The position numbers were made by a program, and so were the translations under genes. Shown here in pieces: positions 1 to 8,433 of a DNA stretch of 64,000 nucleotides (position 1 is its first letter; the number at the start of each line of letters is the position of its first letter). A model generated the notes under the pieces. The model saw nothing but the letters and a program-made list of their open reading frames with translations, made no database searches and had not been told where the DNA came from. This stretch comes from CAVPGP01 sp963718065. GTDB lineage: Bacteria; Actinomycetota; Thermoleophilia; Gaiellales; Gaiellaceae. Where the stretch lies: contig CAVQYE010000013.1 in the NCBI GenBank assembly GCA_963718065.1, positions 62,001-126,000 of the forward strand. Reading direction: 5' to 3'.

Positions 1-138
1 CAAAATGCCCTTCCGGTTTACGTGAGTGTGGCTGACTTGCTCCGGACCCTGCTCCACAAGGACCGAGGCCCGAGTGTAGCCCGATCGTGGGGAGCCCTCA
101 ACAGAATTTCGCAGCCCAAAAAGGTCATTTCTGTGCGC
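1..138. other. left edge, nothing recognised
   Basis: No coding region with a credible family match and no RNA gene is visible here. The stretch lies downstream of the leftward MarR gene and runs off the window edge. Confidence 0.4.
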
Positions 139-663
139 TCAAGCGTCGCGGCGCCGACCGCGGTGAGGCCCCTTGCGGCACCGCTCGGGACCGGTCAGCT
201 CCTCGTCCAGCAGGCGCAGCACGCGCAGCAGTGAATCCCGCTCCTCCGCGCTCAGCCGCCCGAGCACGCGGCGGAGCGGCTCGACTCTTGCGGCCAGCCA
301 CTCGCGGATCTGGTCGCCGTATTGCTCCGAGACCGTGACGATCGTCCGCCGCCGGTCGAGATCGTCCTCGCGGCGCTCCGCAAGCCCCGCACGCGTCAGT
401 GCGCCGACCATCAAGCTGGCGTGGGCGAGCGAGACCCGCAGCCGCTCCGCCAGCTCGCCGACGGTCAGCGGGCCGTCGGTCGCCAACTGCGCGAGCACAC
501 CCACGTGGCGCGGGCCGAGGCCGGCCGACCGGAACGCCGCGCGGAGCTCCTCGGGCGGCGGTCCCTGGCGGCGCAGTCCGCGCGCGACGTGGAAGAGAAG
601 CCGGTGGAGCTCCTCGTCGTGGCTGTCGTCGCGGCTGTCGTCGTGTCTGGGCCTTGCACACAT
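139..663 (-). CDS. MarR-family transcriptional regulator
   Basis: A predicted winged-helix repressor of 174 residues. After a polar N-terminus it has the MarR layout: a helix around residues 45-60, the helix-turn-helix 'LTVGELAERLRVSLAHASLMV' region near 70-90, and the wing 'RREDDLDRRRTIVTVSE' with the family's conserved DxxDRR signature near 98-105. A basic tail (RCRKGPHRGRRRDA) ends it. It is divergent from a small His-rich protein, and the 68 bp between them holds TAGT/ACTA half sites, so auto-regulation plus control of the neighbour is likely. The ligand is unknown. The family call is firm and the target is inference. Confidence 0.88.
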   Translation of the reverse strand: MCARPRHDDSRDDSHDEELHRLLFHVARGLRRQGPPPEELRAAFRSAGLGPRHVGVLAQLATDGPLTVGELAERLRVSLAHASLMVGALTRAGLAERREDDLDRRRTIVTVSEQYGDQIREWLAARVEPLRRVLGRLSAEERDSLLRVLRLLDEELTGPERCRKGPHRGRRRDA

Positions 664-671
664 GTGCCTTG

Positions 672-707
672 CTAGTCTAAATTATTAACGAAACTAGAGT
701 AAATAGT
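672..707. promoter_or_regulatory. candidate MarR operator in divergent spacer
   Basis: This AT-rich island in GC-rich DNA holds three alternating half sites: TAGT at 673-676, ACTA at 693-696 and TAGT at 704-707. The pairs form inverted repeats, CTAGT...ACTAG (672-697) and ACTA-N7-TAGT (693-707). It sits between the divergent MarR gene and the His-rich gene, the usual place for MarR auto-regulation. Binding itself is inference. Confidence 0.45.
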
Positions 708-731
708 TCAGTGAAGGGAGGTGAAGCATCT

Positions 732-977
732 ATGTGTGGACACCATGAGCATGAGGGCAGGCAGGGCGCTGAGCACGGCCCCGGCCACCGCCAGGAGCAC
801 CGCCACGGTCATCGTCACGGGCGCGGCCGCCGCGGGTTCCCGTCGCGGGAGCAGTGGGTGGAGCGTCTCGAGTCGCTCCGCGAGCGTCTCGACCGCGATC
901 TGCAGAACGTCGACGACCTGCTGGCCCGGCTCCGCGACGAGCAGCCCGGGACGACCCCAGGCGCGACGTCGGTCTAG
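732..977 (+). CDS. small His-rich protein with C-terminal helix
   Basis: An 81-residue protein of unknown function. The N-terminal 35 residues are packed with His, Gly and Arg (MCGHHEHEG..., HRQEHRHGHRHGR), a composition typical of metal-binding tails. Residues about 40-70 form a charged amphipathic helix (WVERLESLRERLDRDLQNV) that could be a short coiled coil. The start at 732 is chosen because a strong Shine-Dalgarno, GGGAGGTGA at 716-724, lies 7 bases upstream; an in-frame GTG at 711 would put that site inside the gene. Divergent from a MarR gene, it is probably that regulator's target. Metal binding is inference from composition only. Confidence 0.65.
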   Translation: MCGHHEHEGRQGAEHGPGHRQEHRHGHRHGRGRRGFPSREQWVERLESLRERLDRDLQNVDDLLARLRDEQPGTTPGATSV

Positions 978-1000
978 AGGGCTTGGCGTACGGGACGGGT

Positions 1001-1042
1001 CGAGGGGCATGGTGCGGGCGATCGCATGACGGGTGCCCCTCG
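1001..1042 (+). other. stem-loop between His-rich gene and aminotransferase
   Basis: CGAGGGGCA (1001-1009) pairs with TGCCCCTCG (1034-1042) around a 24-base loop. There is no T tract, so it is not a classical terminator. It could separate the two transcription units, or be chance in GC-rich DNA. Confidence 0.3.
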
Positions 1043-1100
1043 GCTGCATCCCGCCTATTCATCTATGCAATGGATCCGGCGCCTCGGATATCGTGAGTCC

Positions 1101-2423
1101 ATGGTGATGACGCGGACGATCGAGCTGAAGACCGAGATCCCGGGGCCCCGCTCGCGCGCCATCCTGGAGCGCAAGGCGCGCGTGATCGCCGAGCCGCTCT
1201 CGGCGTACCTGCCGATCGTGGCGCACGAGGGCAGCGGGGTGATGCTCACCGACGTCGACGGGAACACGTTCATCGACTTCACCGGCGGGGTCGGTTGTCT
1301 GAACGTCGGTCATTCGCATCCGCGGGTCGTCGCCGCCGCCCAGGAGCAGCTCGCGCGCTTCTCGCACACGGATTTCACGATCGTCCCGTACGAGGTCTAC
1401 ATCGAGCTCGCCGAGCGCCTGCTCGAGCGGGCGCCGTTCACCGGGGCTGCCAAGGCTGCGTTCTTCAACGCCGGCACCGAGGCAGTCGAGAACGCGGTCA
1501 AGTTTGCGCGCGCCTACACCGGCCGGCCCGCAGTGATCGCCTTCGAAGGGGCCTTCCACGGCCGGACGCTGCTCTCGCTCACGCTGACCTCGAAGGTGCA
1601 TCCGTACAAGGCGGGGCTCGGGCCGTTCGCGCCCGAGGTCTACCGCGTGCCGTTCGCGCAGGAGTACCGCGGCCCTTCGACCGAGGAGGCGCTCGCCGCG
1701 CTCGAGCGCGCGTTCCTCACCGTCGTCGCGCCCGAGAACGTCGCCGCGATCGTCGTCGAGCCGGTCCAGGGAGAGGGAGGGTTCCTCCCGGCTCCGGTCG
1801 ACTTCATTCGCGGCCTGCGCCGGATCTGCGACGAGCACGGGATCGTCTTCGTCGCCGACGAAGTGCAGACCGGCTTTGCCCGCACCGGCCGCTTCTTCGC
1901 GATCGAGCACTACGGCGTCGAGCCGGATCTGATCACGGTTGCGAAGTCGATCGCCGCCGGGCTGCCGCTCTCGGGCGTCCTTGGCAAGGCGGCGATCATG
2001 GATGCGCCCGGCGACAACGCTGTCGGCGGCACCTACGTCGGCAACCCGGTCGCGCAGGCGGCGGCGCTCGCTGTGCTCGACGTGATCGACGACGAGGGGC
2101 TTTGTGAGCGCGCCGTCGTCCTCGGCGACGCGATGCGGAGCCGCATGCAGGCCTGGCAGGAGCGCTGGGACGCAATCGGCGACGTGCGCGGGCTCGGCGC
2201 GATGCTCGCGATCGAGTTCGTCCTCGACCGAAGGACCAAAGAGCCGGCGCCCCAGCTCGCGAGCGCGGTGGCGACCGCGGCGGCAATGCGTGGACTGCTG
2301 CTGCTCAAGGCGGGCACCTATTCGAACTGCATACGCGTGCTCGCACCCCTCGTCCTGACCGACGCCGAGCTCGACGAGGCGCTCCTGGTCTGGGAAGAGG
2401 CGCTCGAATCAGTCCTTGGCTAG
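1101..2423 (+). CDS. gabT: class III aminotransferase, GabT-like
   Basis: PLP-dependent aminotransferase of 440 residues, the usual length of 4-aminobutyrate aminotransferases. It would move the amino group of an omega-amine such as GABA to 2-oxoglutarate in the cytoplasm. Visible marks: GGVGCLNVGHSHP near the N-terminus, FFNAGTEAVENAVKFAR, the VEPVQGEGG loop, the aspartate of VADEVQTGFARTG, and the PLP lysine near residue 282 in TVAKSIAAGLPL. I chose the ATG at 1101 because homology-like sequence begins there and a TATCGT -10 box (1089-1094) sits only 6 bases upstream, suggesting a leaderless message; an ATG at 1026 would add 25 unlikely residues. Other omega-amine substrates cannot be excluded. 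Confidence 0.82.
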   Translation: MVMTRTIELKTEIPGPRSRAILERKARVIAEPLSAYLPIVAHEGSGVMLTDVDGNTFIDFTGGVGCLNVGHSHPRVVAAAQEQLARFSHTDFTIVPYEVYIELAERLLERAPFTGAAKAAFFNAGTEAVENAVKFARAYTGRPAVIAFEGAFHGRTLLSLTLTSKVHPYKAGLGPFAPEVYRVPFAQEYRGPSTEEALAALERAFLTVVAPENVAAIVVEPVQGEGGFLPAPVDFIRGLRRICDEHGIVFVADEVQTGFARTGRFFAIEHYGVEPDLITVAKSIAAGLPLSGVLGKAAIMDAPGDNAVGGTYVGNPVAQAAALAVLDVIDDEGLCERAVVLGDAMRSRMQAWQERWDAIGDVRGLGAMLAIEFVLDRRTKEPAPQLASAVATAAAMRGLLLLKAGTYSNCIRVLAPLVLTDAELDEALLVWEEALESVLG

Positions 2424-2456
2424 CCTGCCCGGCTGTGTTGGCTAGCCTGCCCGGCT
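2416..2456. repeat. 19-bp direct repeat, two copies
   Basis: TTGGCTAGCCTGCCCGGCT occurs at 2416-2434 and again at 2438-2456, period 22. The first copy carries the stop codon of the aminotransferase gene, so the gene end itself has been duplicated. It lies just before the kinase start. Confidence 0.85.
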
Positions 2457-2487
2457 TAGAGACGCGCTGGTCGGGAAAGCTGCTCGG

Positions 2488-3954
2488 GTGATCGAAGAGC
2501 TGATCGGAGAACGGTACGAGCTCGAGGAGCTCGTCGGCAGCGGCGGCATGTCGTCGGTCTTTCGCGCCCACGACCGCCTGCTGGAGCGCAAGGTTGCGAT
2601 CAAGGTCATGCACGAGCAGTTCACGCTCGACGACGACTACGTGGAGCGATTCCGGCGCGAGGCCCGTTCGGTCGCCTCGCTCTCGCACCCGAACATCGTC
2701 ACCGTCATCGACCGCGGCGAGCACGAGGGGCGTCAGTTCATCGTCTTCGAATACGTCGACGGCGAGAACTTGAAGCAACGGATCAACCGTGAGGGTGCCC
2801 TGCCGGCAGGCGAGGCGCTGGAGCTGGCACTGCAGATCGGCCGCGCGCTCCAGTTCGCCCACCAGAACGGGCTCGTGCATCGAGACGTCAAGCCCCAGAA
2901 CGTGCTGCTGAACGGCGACGGCCGCCCGAAGGTGACCGACTTCGGCATCGCGCGCTCCCTCGACGTCCAGCACGGCATGACGCAGACAGGCACCGTGCTC
3001 GGCACGTCGGACTACATCGCGCCGGAGCAGGCTCAGGGCGAGCGCGTCGATGCGACGACCGACGTCTACTCGCTCGGGATCATGCTCTTCGAGCTTCTCA
3101 CCGGGGAGCTGCCGTTCAGCGGCGACAACTTCGTCGCGGTGGCGATGCAGCACATCAACAATCCGCCGCCGAACATCCAGGACATTCGCGGTGACGTCTC
3201 GCCCCGGCTCGCGTACGCGATCGATCGTGCGCTCGCGAAGGACCCGCTCGACCGCTGGGAGACGATGGCCGCGTTCTGCGACGAGCTCGAGGCGTGCATC
3301 GTCGAGCTCGAGCAGCGCAGGCGCGACACCGGCCAGACGATGGTCGTGCCGCCGCCGCGCGGACGCCGGCAGCGTCCCGCGCCTAGAGCGCGCCGGCGCA
3401 AGGCGCGCCCGTGGTGGCTGCTCGTCGTCCTACTGGTCGCCGTCGGGGCCGCCGCGGCTGCAATCGGCTACTACGCATTCGGCGGCTCGTCCGGCGGCCA
3501 GGGCGGGAAGGGCGGCGGCGGAGGAGGGGGCGGGCCGGTGCGGCTGGCCGGGGTCGGCGCCTACGACCCGTTCGGCACCGACGGCGAGCACGATGCCGAC
3601 GCGCCGCTCGCGGTGGACGGGAACGCAGCCACGCGGTGGACGACCCAGCGCTACCGAACGCCGGGCGACCTTGGCAAGCAAGGCGTCGGCGTCGTCCTCA
3701 GTGCGCCGTCCGCGGGTCAGCTCGCGCGCGTGCGCGTGACGACGGACACACCCGGGTTCAAGGCCCGCATCCAGCTCGGCGCGTCGCCCACAGGCCCGTT
3801 CAACGACGCCTCGGCCACCCGCACCGTCAACGGCGTGACGACGTTCCCGATCCGCGACGGGGTCAAGGGCCGCTACGTCGTCGTCTGGCTGACGACCCTG
3901 CCGCCCGGCCAGTCGTCGGCCCACGTCAACGAGGTGACGGCCGTCGCGAGCTAA
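2488..3954 (+). CDS. membrane Ser/Thr kinase with discoidin-like outer domain
   Basis: A 488-residue PknB-type kinase. Residues 10-270 form the kinase domain: glycine loop GSGGMSSV, lysine in VAIKVM, HRDVKPQN near 131, DFG near 151 and an APE-like APEQ. A basic stretch leads to one membrane segment at about 308-332 (WWLLVVLLVAVGAAAAAIGYY), then a Gly-rich linker. The outer part (about 355-488) resembles the F5/8 type C (discoidin) fold often fused to actinobacterial kinases, with AVDGNAATRWTT as its clearest mark. It has no PASTA repeats, unlike the kinase at 5003-6919. Start is GTG. The outer domain may sense a carbohydrate or surface ligand, which is inference. Confidence 0.85.
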   Translation: MIEELIGERYELEELVGSGGMSSVFRAHDRLLERKVAIKVMHEQFTLDDDYVERFRREARSVASLSHPNIVTVIDRGEHEGRQFIVFEYVDGENLKQRINREGALPAGEALELALQIGRALQFAHQNGLVHRDVKPQNVLLNGDGRPKVTDFGIARSLDVQHGMTQTGTVLGTSDYIAPEQAQGERVDATTDVYSLGIMLFELLTGELPFSGDNFVAVAMQHINNPPPNIQDIRGDVSPRLAYAIDRALAKDPLDRWETMAAFCDELEACIVELEQRRRDTGQTMVVPPPRGRRQRPAPRARRRKARPWWLLVVLLVAVGAAAAAIGYYAFGGSSGGQGGKGGGGGGGGPVRLAGVGAYDPFGTDGEHDADAPLAVDGNAATRWTTQRYRTPGDLGKQGVGVVLSAPSAGQLARVRVTTDTPGFKARIQLGASPTGPFNDASATRTVNGVTTFPIRDGVKGRYVVVWLTTLPPGQSSAHVNEVTAVAS

Positions 3955-3966
3955 GAGGGCCCGCCC

Positions 3967-4992
3967 TCAGAACAGCAGCTTCTTGCGCCGCTCCCAGCGG
4001 TCGATGGCGACCTCGAGCAGACGGTCGAGCTGCTGCGCGTACGGGACCCCTGACGCCTCGAAGAGTCGCGAGTAGACGCTCGTCGCCGTGAAGCCGGGAA
4101 TCGTATTCAGCTCGTTGACGAGCACCTCACCGTCGTCGCGCACGAAGCAGTCGGCGCGGGCCATCCCCTCGCACTCGGTGGCGACGAAGGCGCGGTGCGC
4201 GAGGTCCTGGACGCGGGTCGACTGCTCCTCGGTGATGCGCGCAGGCACGATCAACTCCATGCCGCCCTCGTCGTACTTCGCGCCGTAGTCGTACCATTCG
4301 GCGTGCGCGACGATCTCGCCCGGGAGTGACACCTGCGCGTCGGTTCCGGCGCCGAGCACCCCGACCTCGACCTCGACGCCCGAGACGAACTCCTCGACGA
4401 GGATCTTCTCGTCGTGGCGGAACGCCAGCTCGACCGCGGCACGGAGCTCCTCGTCGTCGTGCGCCTTCGAGATGCCGACCGACGAGCCGAGCCGAGCCGG
4501 CTTGACGAACACGGGATAGCCGAACGGGTTGCGCGGCTCATCGCCGAGGCGCAGCGTGATGTTCCGGGTGACCGGGATGTCGTTGTCGCGCATCACCGCC
4601 TTGAAGACGTCCTTGTCCATGCAGACGGCCGAGGCCAGCACGCCCGCGCCGACGTACGGGACGTCGGCCAGCTCCAGGAGCCCCTGGACCGTGCCGTCCT
4701 CGCCGAACGGGCCGTGCAGGACCGGGAAGACGACGTCCACCTCGGCGAGTGCTTTCGTCACCGAGCCGCCGGAGGCGGGGACCGGCAGCGTCTCCTTCGG
4801 CGGGCCTTCGAGCTCCCGCTGCTGCTGCCCGGGGCCGAGCTGCCAGCTGCCGTCGCGCCCGATCTCGACGGTCACGACCTCGTAGCGGTCGCCCTCGAGG
4901 CCCTCGATCACCGAGCGTGCGCTCGCCAGTGAGATGTCGTGCTCGCTCGAGCGCCCGCCGAGCAGCACCGCGACCCTGACCTTCCGTCTCAC
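3967..4992 (-). CDS. ddl: D-alanine--D-alanine ligase
   Basis: ATP-grasp ligase of 341 residues that joins two D-alanines for peptidoglycan precursors in the cytoplasm. Marks: LLGGRSSEHDISLASA at the N-terminus, LHGPFGEDGTVQGLLE, PVFVKPARLGSSVGISK, and the metal/ATP loop ELNTIPGFTATS near the C-terminus. Start is GTG at 4992, 11 bases after the PASTA kinase stop, so it is the last gene of the leftward cell-wall operon. Length and motifs fit the family fully. Confidence 0.95.
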   Translation of the reverse strand: MRRKVRVAVLLGGRSSEHDISLASARSVIEGLEGDRYEVVTVEIGRDGSWQLGPGQQQRELEGPPKETLPVPASGGSVTKALAEVDVVFPVLHGPFGEDGTVQGLLELADVPYVGAGVLASAVCMDKDVFKAVMRDNDIPVTRNITLRLGDEPRNPFGYPVFVKPARLGSSVGISKAHDDEELRAAVELAFRHDEKILVEEFVSGVEVEVGVLGAGTDAQVSLPGEIVAHAEWYDYGAKYDEGGMELIVPARITEEQSTRVQDLAHRAFVATECEGMARADCFVRDDGEVLVNELNTIPGFTATSVYSRLFEASGVPYAQQLDRLLEVAIDRWERRKKLLF

Positions 4993-5002
4993 GGGGTCTG
5001 CG

Positions 5003-6919
5003 TCACGGGGTTTGGGTCGTCTCGCCGGCGAAGCGCCCGACGGTGATGATCACCCTCGAGCCGGGCTTGGCCTGGGTGTTCGGCCCCGGCTCCTGGCTCA
5101 GCACGACGCCGTCCTGCGACGGGTCGAAGACGTCGGCGTCGTTGACCTTGACCTTGAAGCCCGAGCCCTCGAGTGTCGCGGTCGCCGTGTCCTGGTCGAG
5201 GCTCGTGACGTCGGGGACGAGCGTCGCCGACGGGCCCTTCGAGACGCGCAGCGTGATCTGCGAGCCCTCCGGCGCCTCCGTTCCCGGCCCGGGGTTCTGG
5301 TCGACGACGTTGTCCTTCGGCTGATCCGACTCGACTTCTTCCCTCGTGACGGTGAAGCCGGCGCCTTCCAGCGCGCTGGCGGCATTCGCGTACGGCTCGC
5401 CGATCACGTTCGGGACGCTGACGGGCCGCGGGCCGGACGAGACATTGATCCGCACCTTCGACCCCTGCAGCACGATGTCACCCGGCGCGGGCGACTGGCC
5501 GGTGATCGTCCCCTGCGGCTTGTTGGAGTGGACGTCCTGCACGTTCGCCTTCAGGTTGCGGTCGGCGAGCCGCGAGATCGCGTCGGCGAGCGGCAGCCCG
5601 CGCACGTCCGGCACCTTCGCCTTCGCCTTCCCTTCGGAGACGAAGATCGTGACGACGTTGCCCTTGTCGATGCGGTCGCCGGCAGGTGGCTGCTGGTCGT
5701 AGACACGCGTCTTCTCGACGCTGTTGTTGAACTTGCGCTTGACGACCGGCCGGAAGCCCTTCTCGCGGATCCGCTCGACGGCGAGCGGCTCGGTCATGCC
5801 GACGTAATAGTCGACCGCCACCGGCTTGTTCGAGTTCAGCTGGTCCTGGATCTGGCCGTAGAGGTAGAACGCGCCGATCGCCGCGGCCGCGATGATCGCG
5901 GCGCCGACGAGCCAGGGCCAGAACGAGCGGCGCGACGGCCCGACCGGCTCGTAGTCGTACTCGTAGTAGGACGTCGCGGGCCTGCGCGTGACCTGGGTCG
6001 GCGCGCGCGTGACCATCGTCGGGGCAGCGATCCCGACGCCGGCGAGCACGGACGTCGCCGCCTCCTCCGTCTCGCGGCTGACGGCGAGGCCCTTCGCGAC
6101 CCGGGCGAGCTCGGCGTCCATCTCCTCGGCGGACGCGTACCGGTCGTCCGGGTCCTTGGCGAGGGCGCGCAGCGTGATCGCGTCGAGATCGTGCGGCACC
6201 TCCGGCCGGATCTCGGACGGGCGCTTCGGCGCCTGCGAGAGATGCTTCATCGCGATCTCGACCGGCGTGTCGCCCGTGAACGGCACCTCGCCGGTCAGCA
6301 GCTCGTAGAGCAGGACGCCCACCGAGTAGATGTCGGAGCGGTTGTCGACGTGCGCGCCGCGTGCCTGCTCCGGCGAGAGGTACTGCGCCGTGCCGACGAT
6401 CGAGCCTGCCTCCGTCATCTGTGAGGCGCCCGCGCGCGAGATGCCGAAGTCGGTCACCTTCAGGCGCCCGTCCCGGCCGACGATCACGTTGTGCGGCTTG
6501 ATGTCGCGGTGGACGATGCCGTTGCGGTGCGCGAAGCCGATCGCCGAGAGGATCTGGCGCGCGTAGTCGATCGCGATCGGCGGCGGCGGCGGCCCGTTGC
6601 GGACGAGCAGCTCCTTGAGCGTGCGCCCGTCCAGGTACTCCATCGCGATGTAGTACGACCCCTCGGCCTCGCCCCGGTCGTAGATCGAGACGACGTTGGC
6701 GTGCGACAGGCCTGCGGCGTTCTTCGCCTCCCGGCGGAAGCGCTCGACGAACGAGTCGTCGGCGGCGTGGCGGTCGTTCAGAATCTTGATCGCGACGCGC
6801 CGCCCGAGCTCCTGGTCCTCGGCGAGGTAGACGTCCGCCATCCCGCCGGATCCCAGCTTGCGGATCAGCTTGTAGCGGTCGTCGAAGACCCGGTTGATGC
6901 GTGCATCCGCTATGGACAT
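5003..6919 (-). CDS. pknB: PASTA-domain Ser/Thr protein kinase PknB
   Basis: A 638-residue receptor kinase. Residues about 16-275 are the kinase: GSGGMADV loop, VAIKIL lysine, HRDIKPHN, DFG and SPEQARG. A membrane helix lies near 334-357 (SFWPWLVGAAIIAAAAIGAFYL), followed by four PASTA repeats to the end, each with a recognisable VPDV/VPNV-type start (for example AKVPDVRGLPLADAISRL). PASTA domains bind muropeptides or lipid II in this family and couple wall state to growth. The position after pbpA and FtsW/RodA matches the actinobacterial pknB locus. The PP2C at 9737 is its likely antagonist. Confidence 0.95.
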   Translation of the reverse strand: MSIADARINRVFDDRYKLIRKLGSGGMADVYLAEDQELGRRVAIKILNDRHAADDSFVERFRREAKNAAGLSHANVVSIYDRGEAEGSYYIAMEYLDGRTLKELLVRNGPPPPPIAIDYARQILSAIGFAHRNGIVHRDIKPHNVIVGRDGRLKVTDFGISRAGASQMTEAGSIVGTAQYLSPEQARGAHVDNRSDIYSVGVLLYELLTGEVPFTGDTPVEIAMKHLSQAPKRPSEIRPEVPHDLDAITLRALAKDPDDRYASAEEMDAELARVAKGLAVSRETEEAATSVLAGVGIAAPTMVTRAPTQVTRRPATSYYEYDYEPVGPSRRSFWPWLVGAAIIAAAAIGAFYLYGQIQDQLNSNKPVAVDYYVGMTEPLAVERIREKGFRPVVKRKFNNSVEKTRVYDQQPPAGDRIDKGNVVTIFVSEGKAKAKVPDVRGLPLADAISRLADRNLKANVQDVHSNKPQGTITGQSPAPGDIVLQGSKVRINVSSGPRPVSVPNVIGEPYANAASALEGAGFTVTREEVESDQPKDNVVDQNPGPGTEAPEGSQITLRVSKGPSATLVPDVTSLDQDTATATLEGSGFKVKVNDADVFDPSQDGVVLSQEPGPNTQAKPGSRVIITVGRFAGETTQTP

Positions 6920-6930
6920 ACCTCTTCAGG

Positions 6931-8433
6931 TTAGGGATTCGACGCCGCAGGGAGGATCGCCTCCATGAGCGCCTTTGCGATCGGGGCGGAGATTGCGCCC
7001 CCGAACCCGTTCAGCTGGTTCTCGACGACGACTGCGCCGGCGACCGTCGGGTCGTCGGCCGGTGCGAAGAAGATGAACCACGCCGTGTAGACGCGGTCCT
7101 TGCCGGTTTCTGCCGTGCCGGTCTTGCCTGCGACCGCGACGCCGGGAATCGCCGCCGCAGTGCCCGTGCCGCTCTTGACGACGGCCTGCATGAACTGGTT
7201 CAGCGTCGCGGCCGTCTCGGGCTTCATCGAATGCTTGTAGACCCGCGGCCTCGTCCGCGTGATGAGCTTGCCGCCGGGCGTCCGGACCGTCTTGATCACG
7301 TGCGGCCGCATCAGCTCGCCGCCGTTTGCGACCGCGGCGGCGACCATCGCCATCTGCAGCGGCGTCGTCAGCAGCCGCTCCTGGCCGAAGGCGAACCGGC
7401 CGGGGTCGACCTCCGTCTCGGGATGCTTCGGATCGAAGAGCTTGTGCTTGTCGTAGAGGCCGCTCGGAGCGCGCGCGTCGGCAGGCGTCTCGAGCGGCGG
7501 GATCTCGTAGAAGCCGAACTTCTTCGACTGCTCGATGATCGCCTTCGCGCCGAGCTTCTTGCCGATGTCGCAGAAGACGGCGTTGATCGAGTGCTCGTAG
7601 GCGGTGAGGAAGTCGACGTTGCCGAACTGCTCCGCGCCGGTCTCCGGGTTGCCTGCGTTGGAGACTCGCTTGCCGTACTCGGTGCAGTACCCCGGGTCGA
7701 AGAACTTCGCGTCCGCCTTGAAGACACCGGAGTCGAGTGCGGCCGCCGCCGTGACGGTCTTGAACGTCGAGCCCGGCGCGTAGAGGCCCTGCGTCGCCCG
7801 GTTGAAGAGGGGCGACGAGAAGTCGCACGGCCCCTTCGTGTTCAGGATCTTGCGGTAGCCGTTCTTGCGCTCGACGAGGTTCGGGTTGTACGTCGGCGTG
7901 GACGCCATCGCCAGGACGGCGCCCGTCTTCGGATTGATCACGACCGCGGCGCCGCACTTGCCACGGAGCTGCGACTCGGCCACGCGCTGCGCGCGGACGT
8001 TCAGCGTCGTGACGATGTTGTTGCCGGTGACGGTCGTCCCCTTCAGCTTGTCGAAGGTCGTGTCGAAGAGAGTCGAAAGGTCGGAATTGGAGGCCGTCAG
8101 GTACGCGTTCTCGGAGCGCTCGAGCCCGGCGCGGGAGCGGCCCTGTGTCGAGTAGCCGATCACCTGCGAGGCGAAGCCGTTCGTCGGGTAGCGCCGGAAG
8201 TAGAGCGTCTGGCCGCCGATCTTCTTGCGCACGTTCGCGGCCAGCACCGTCTTCCCGTCACCGGCGTAGATCAGGCCGCGGCGGATCTTGAACTGCGCCA
8301 CGCGCTCGATCGCGTTGTCCTGCTTCTCGGCGAGGCTGGCGGAAGCCCACGTCTGCCAGTACGTCGTGGCGACGATCAACGCCACCATCAGCGCCAGCGT
8401 GACGACCGAGAGCCTCGCGATCTGCTTGTTCAC
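6931..8433 (-). CDS. pbpA: penicillin-binding protein PbpA (transpeptidase)
   Basis: A 500-residue class B penicillin-binding protein that cross-links peptidoglycan outside the membrane. One N-terminal membrane anchor (SVVTLALMVALIVATTYW) is followed by a dimerisation region and the transpeptidase domain. The catalytic SxxK is in APGSTFKT near residue 220, the SxN in YEHSINAVF, and KTG in VAGKTGTAE near 438. GTG start at 8433 overlaps the FtsW/RodA stop (GTGA), so the two are translationally coupled, as expected for a SEDS-bPBP pair. Confidence 0.93.
   Translation of the reverse strand: MNKQIARLSVVTLALMVALIVATTYWQTWASASLAEKQDNAIERVAQFKIRRGLIYAGDGKTVLAANVRKKIGGQTLYFRRYPTNGFASQVIGYSTQGRSRAGLERSENAYLTASNSDLSTLFDTTFDKLKGTTVTGNNIVTTLNVRAQRVAESQLRGKCGAAVVINPKTGAVLAMASTPTYNPNLVERKNGYRKILNTKGPCDFSSPLFNRATQGLYAPGSTFKTVTAAAALDSGVFKADAKFFDPGYCTEYGKRVSNAGNPETGAEQFGNVDFLTAYEHSINAVFCDIGKKLGAKAIIEQSKKFGFYEIPPLETPADARAPSGLYDKHKLFDPKHPETEVDPGRFAFGQERLLTTPLQMAMVAAAVANGGELMRPHVIKTVRTPGGKLITRTRPRVYKHSMKPETAATLNQFMQAVVKSGTGTAAAIPGVAVAGKTGTAETGKDRVYTAWFIFFAPADDPTVAGAVVVENQLNGFGGAISAPIAKALMEAILPAASNP

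Noticed and set aside
125..661. Long open frames opposite to, or overlapping, real genes
   Set aside because: In such GC-rich DNA the other frames stay open by composition; their products are Arg/Ala/Pro/Ser-rich with no family motifs. The same applies at most loci in the window.
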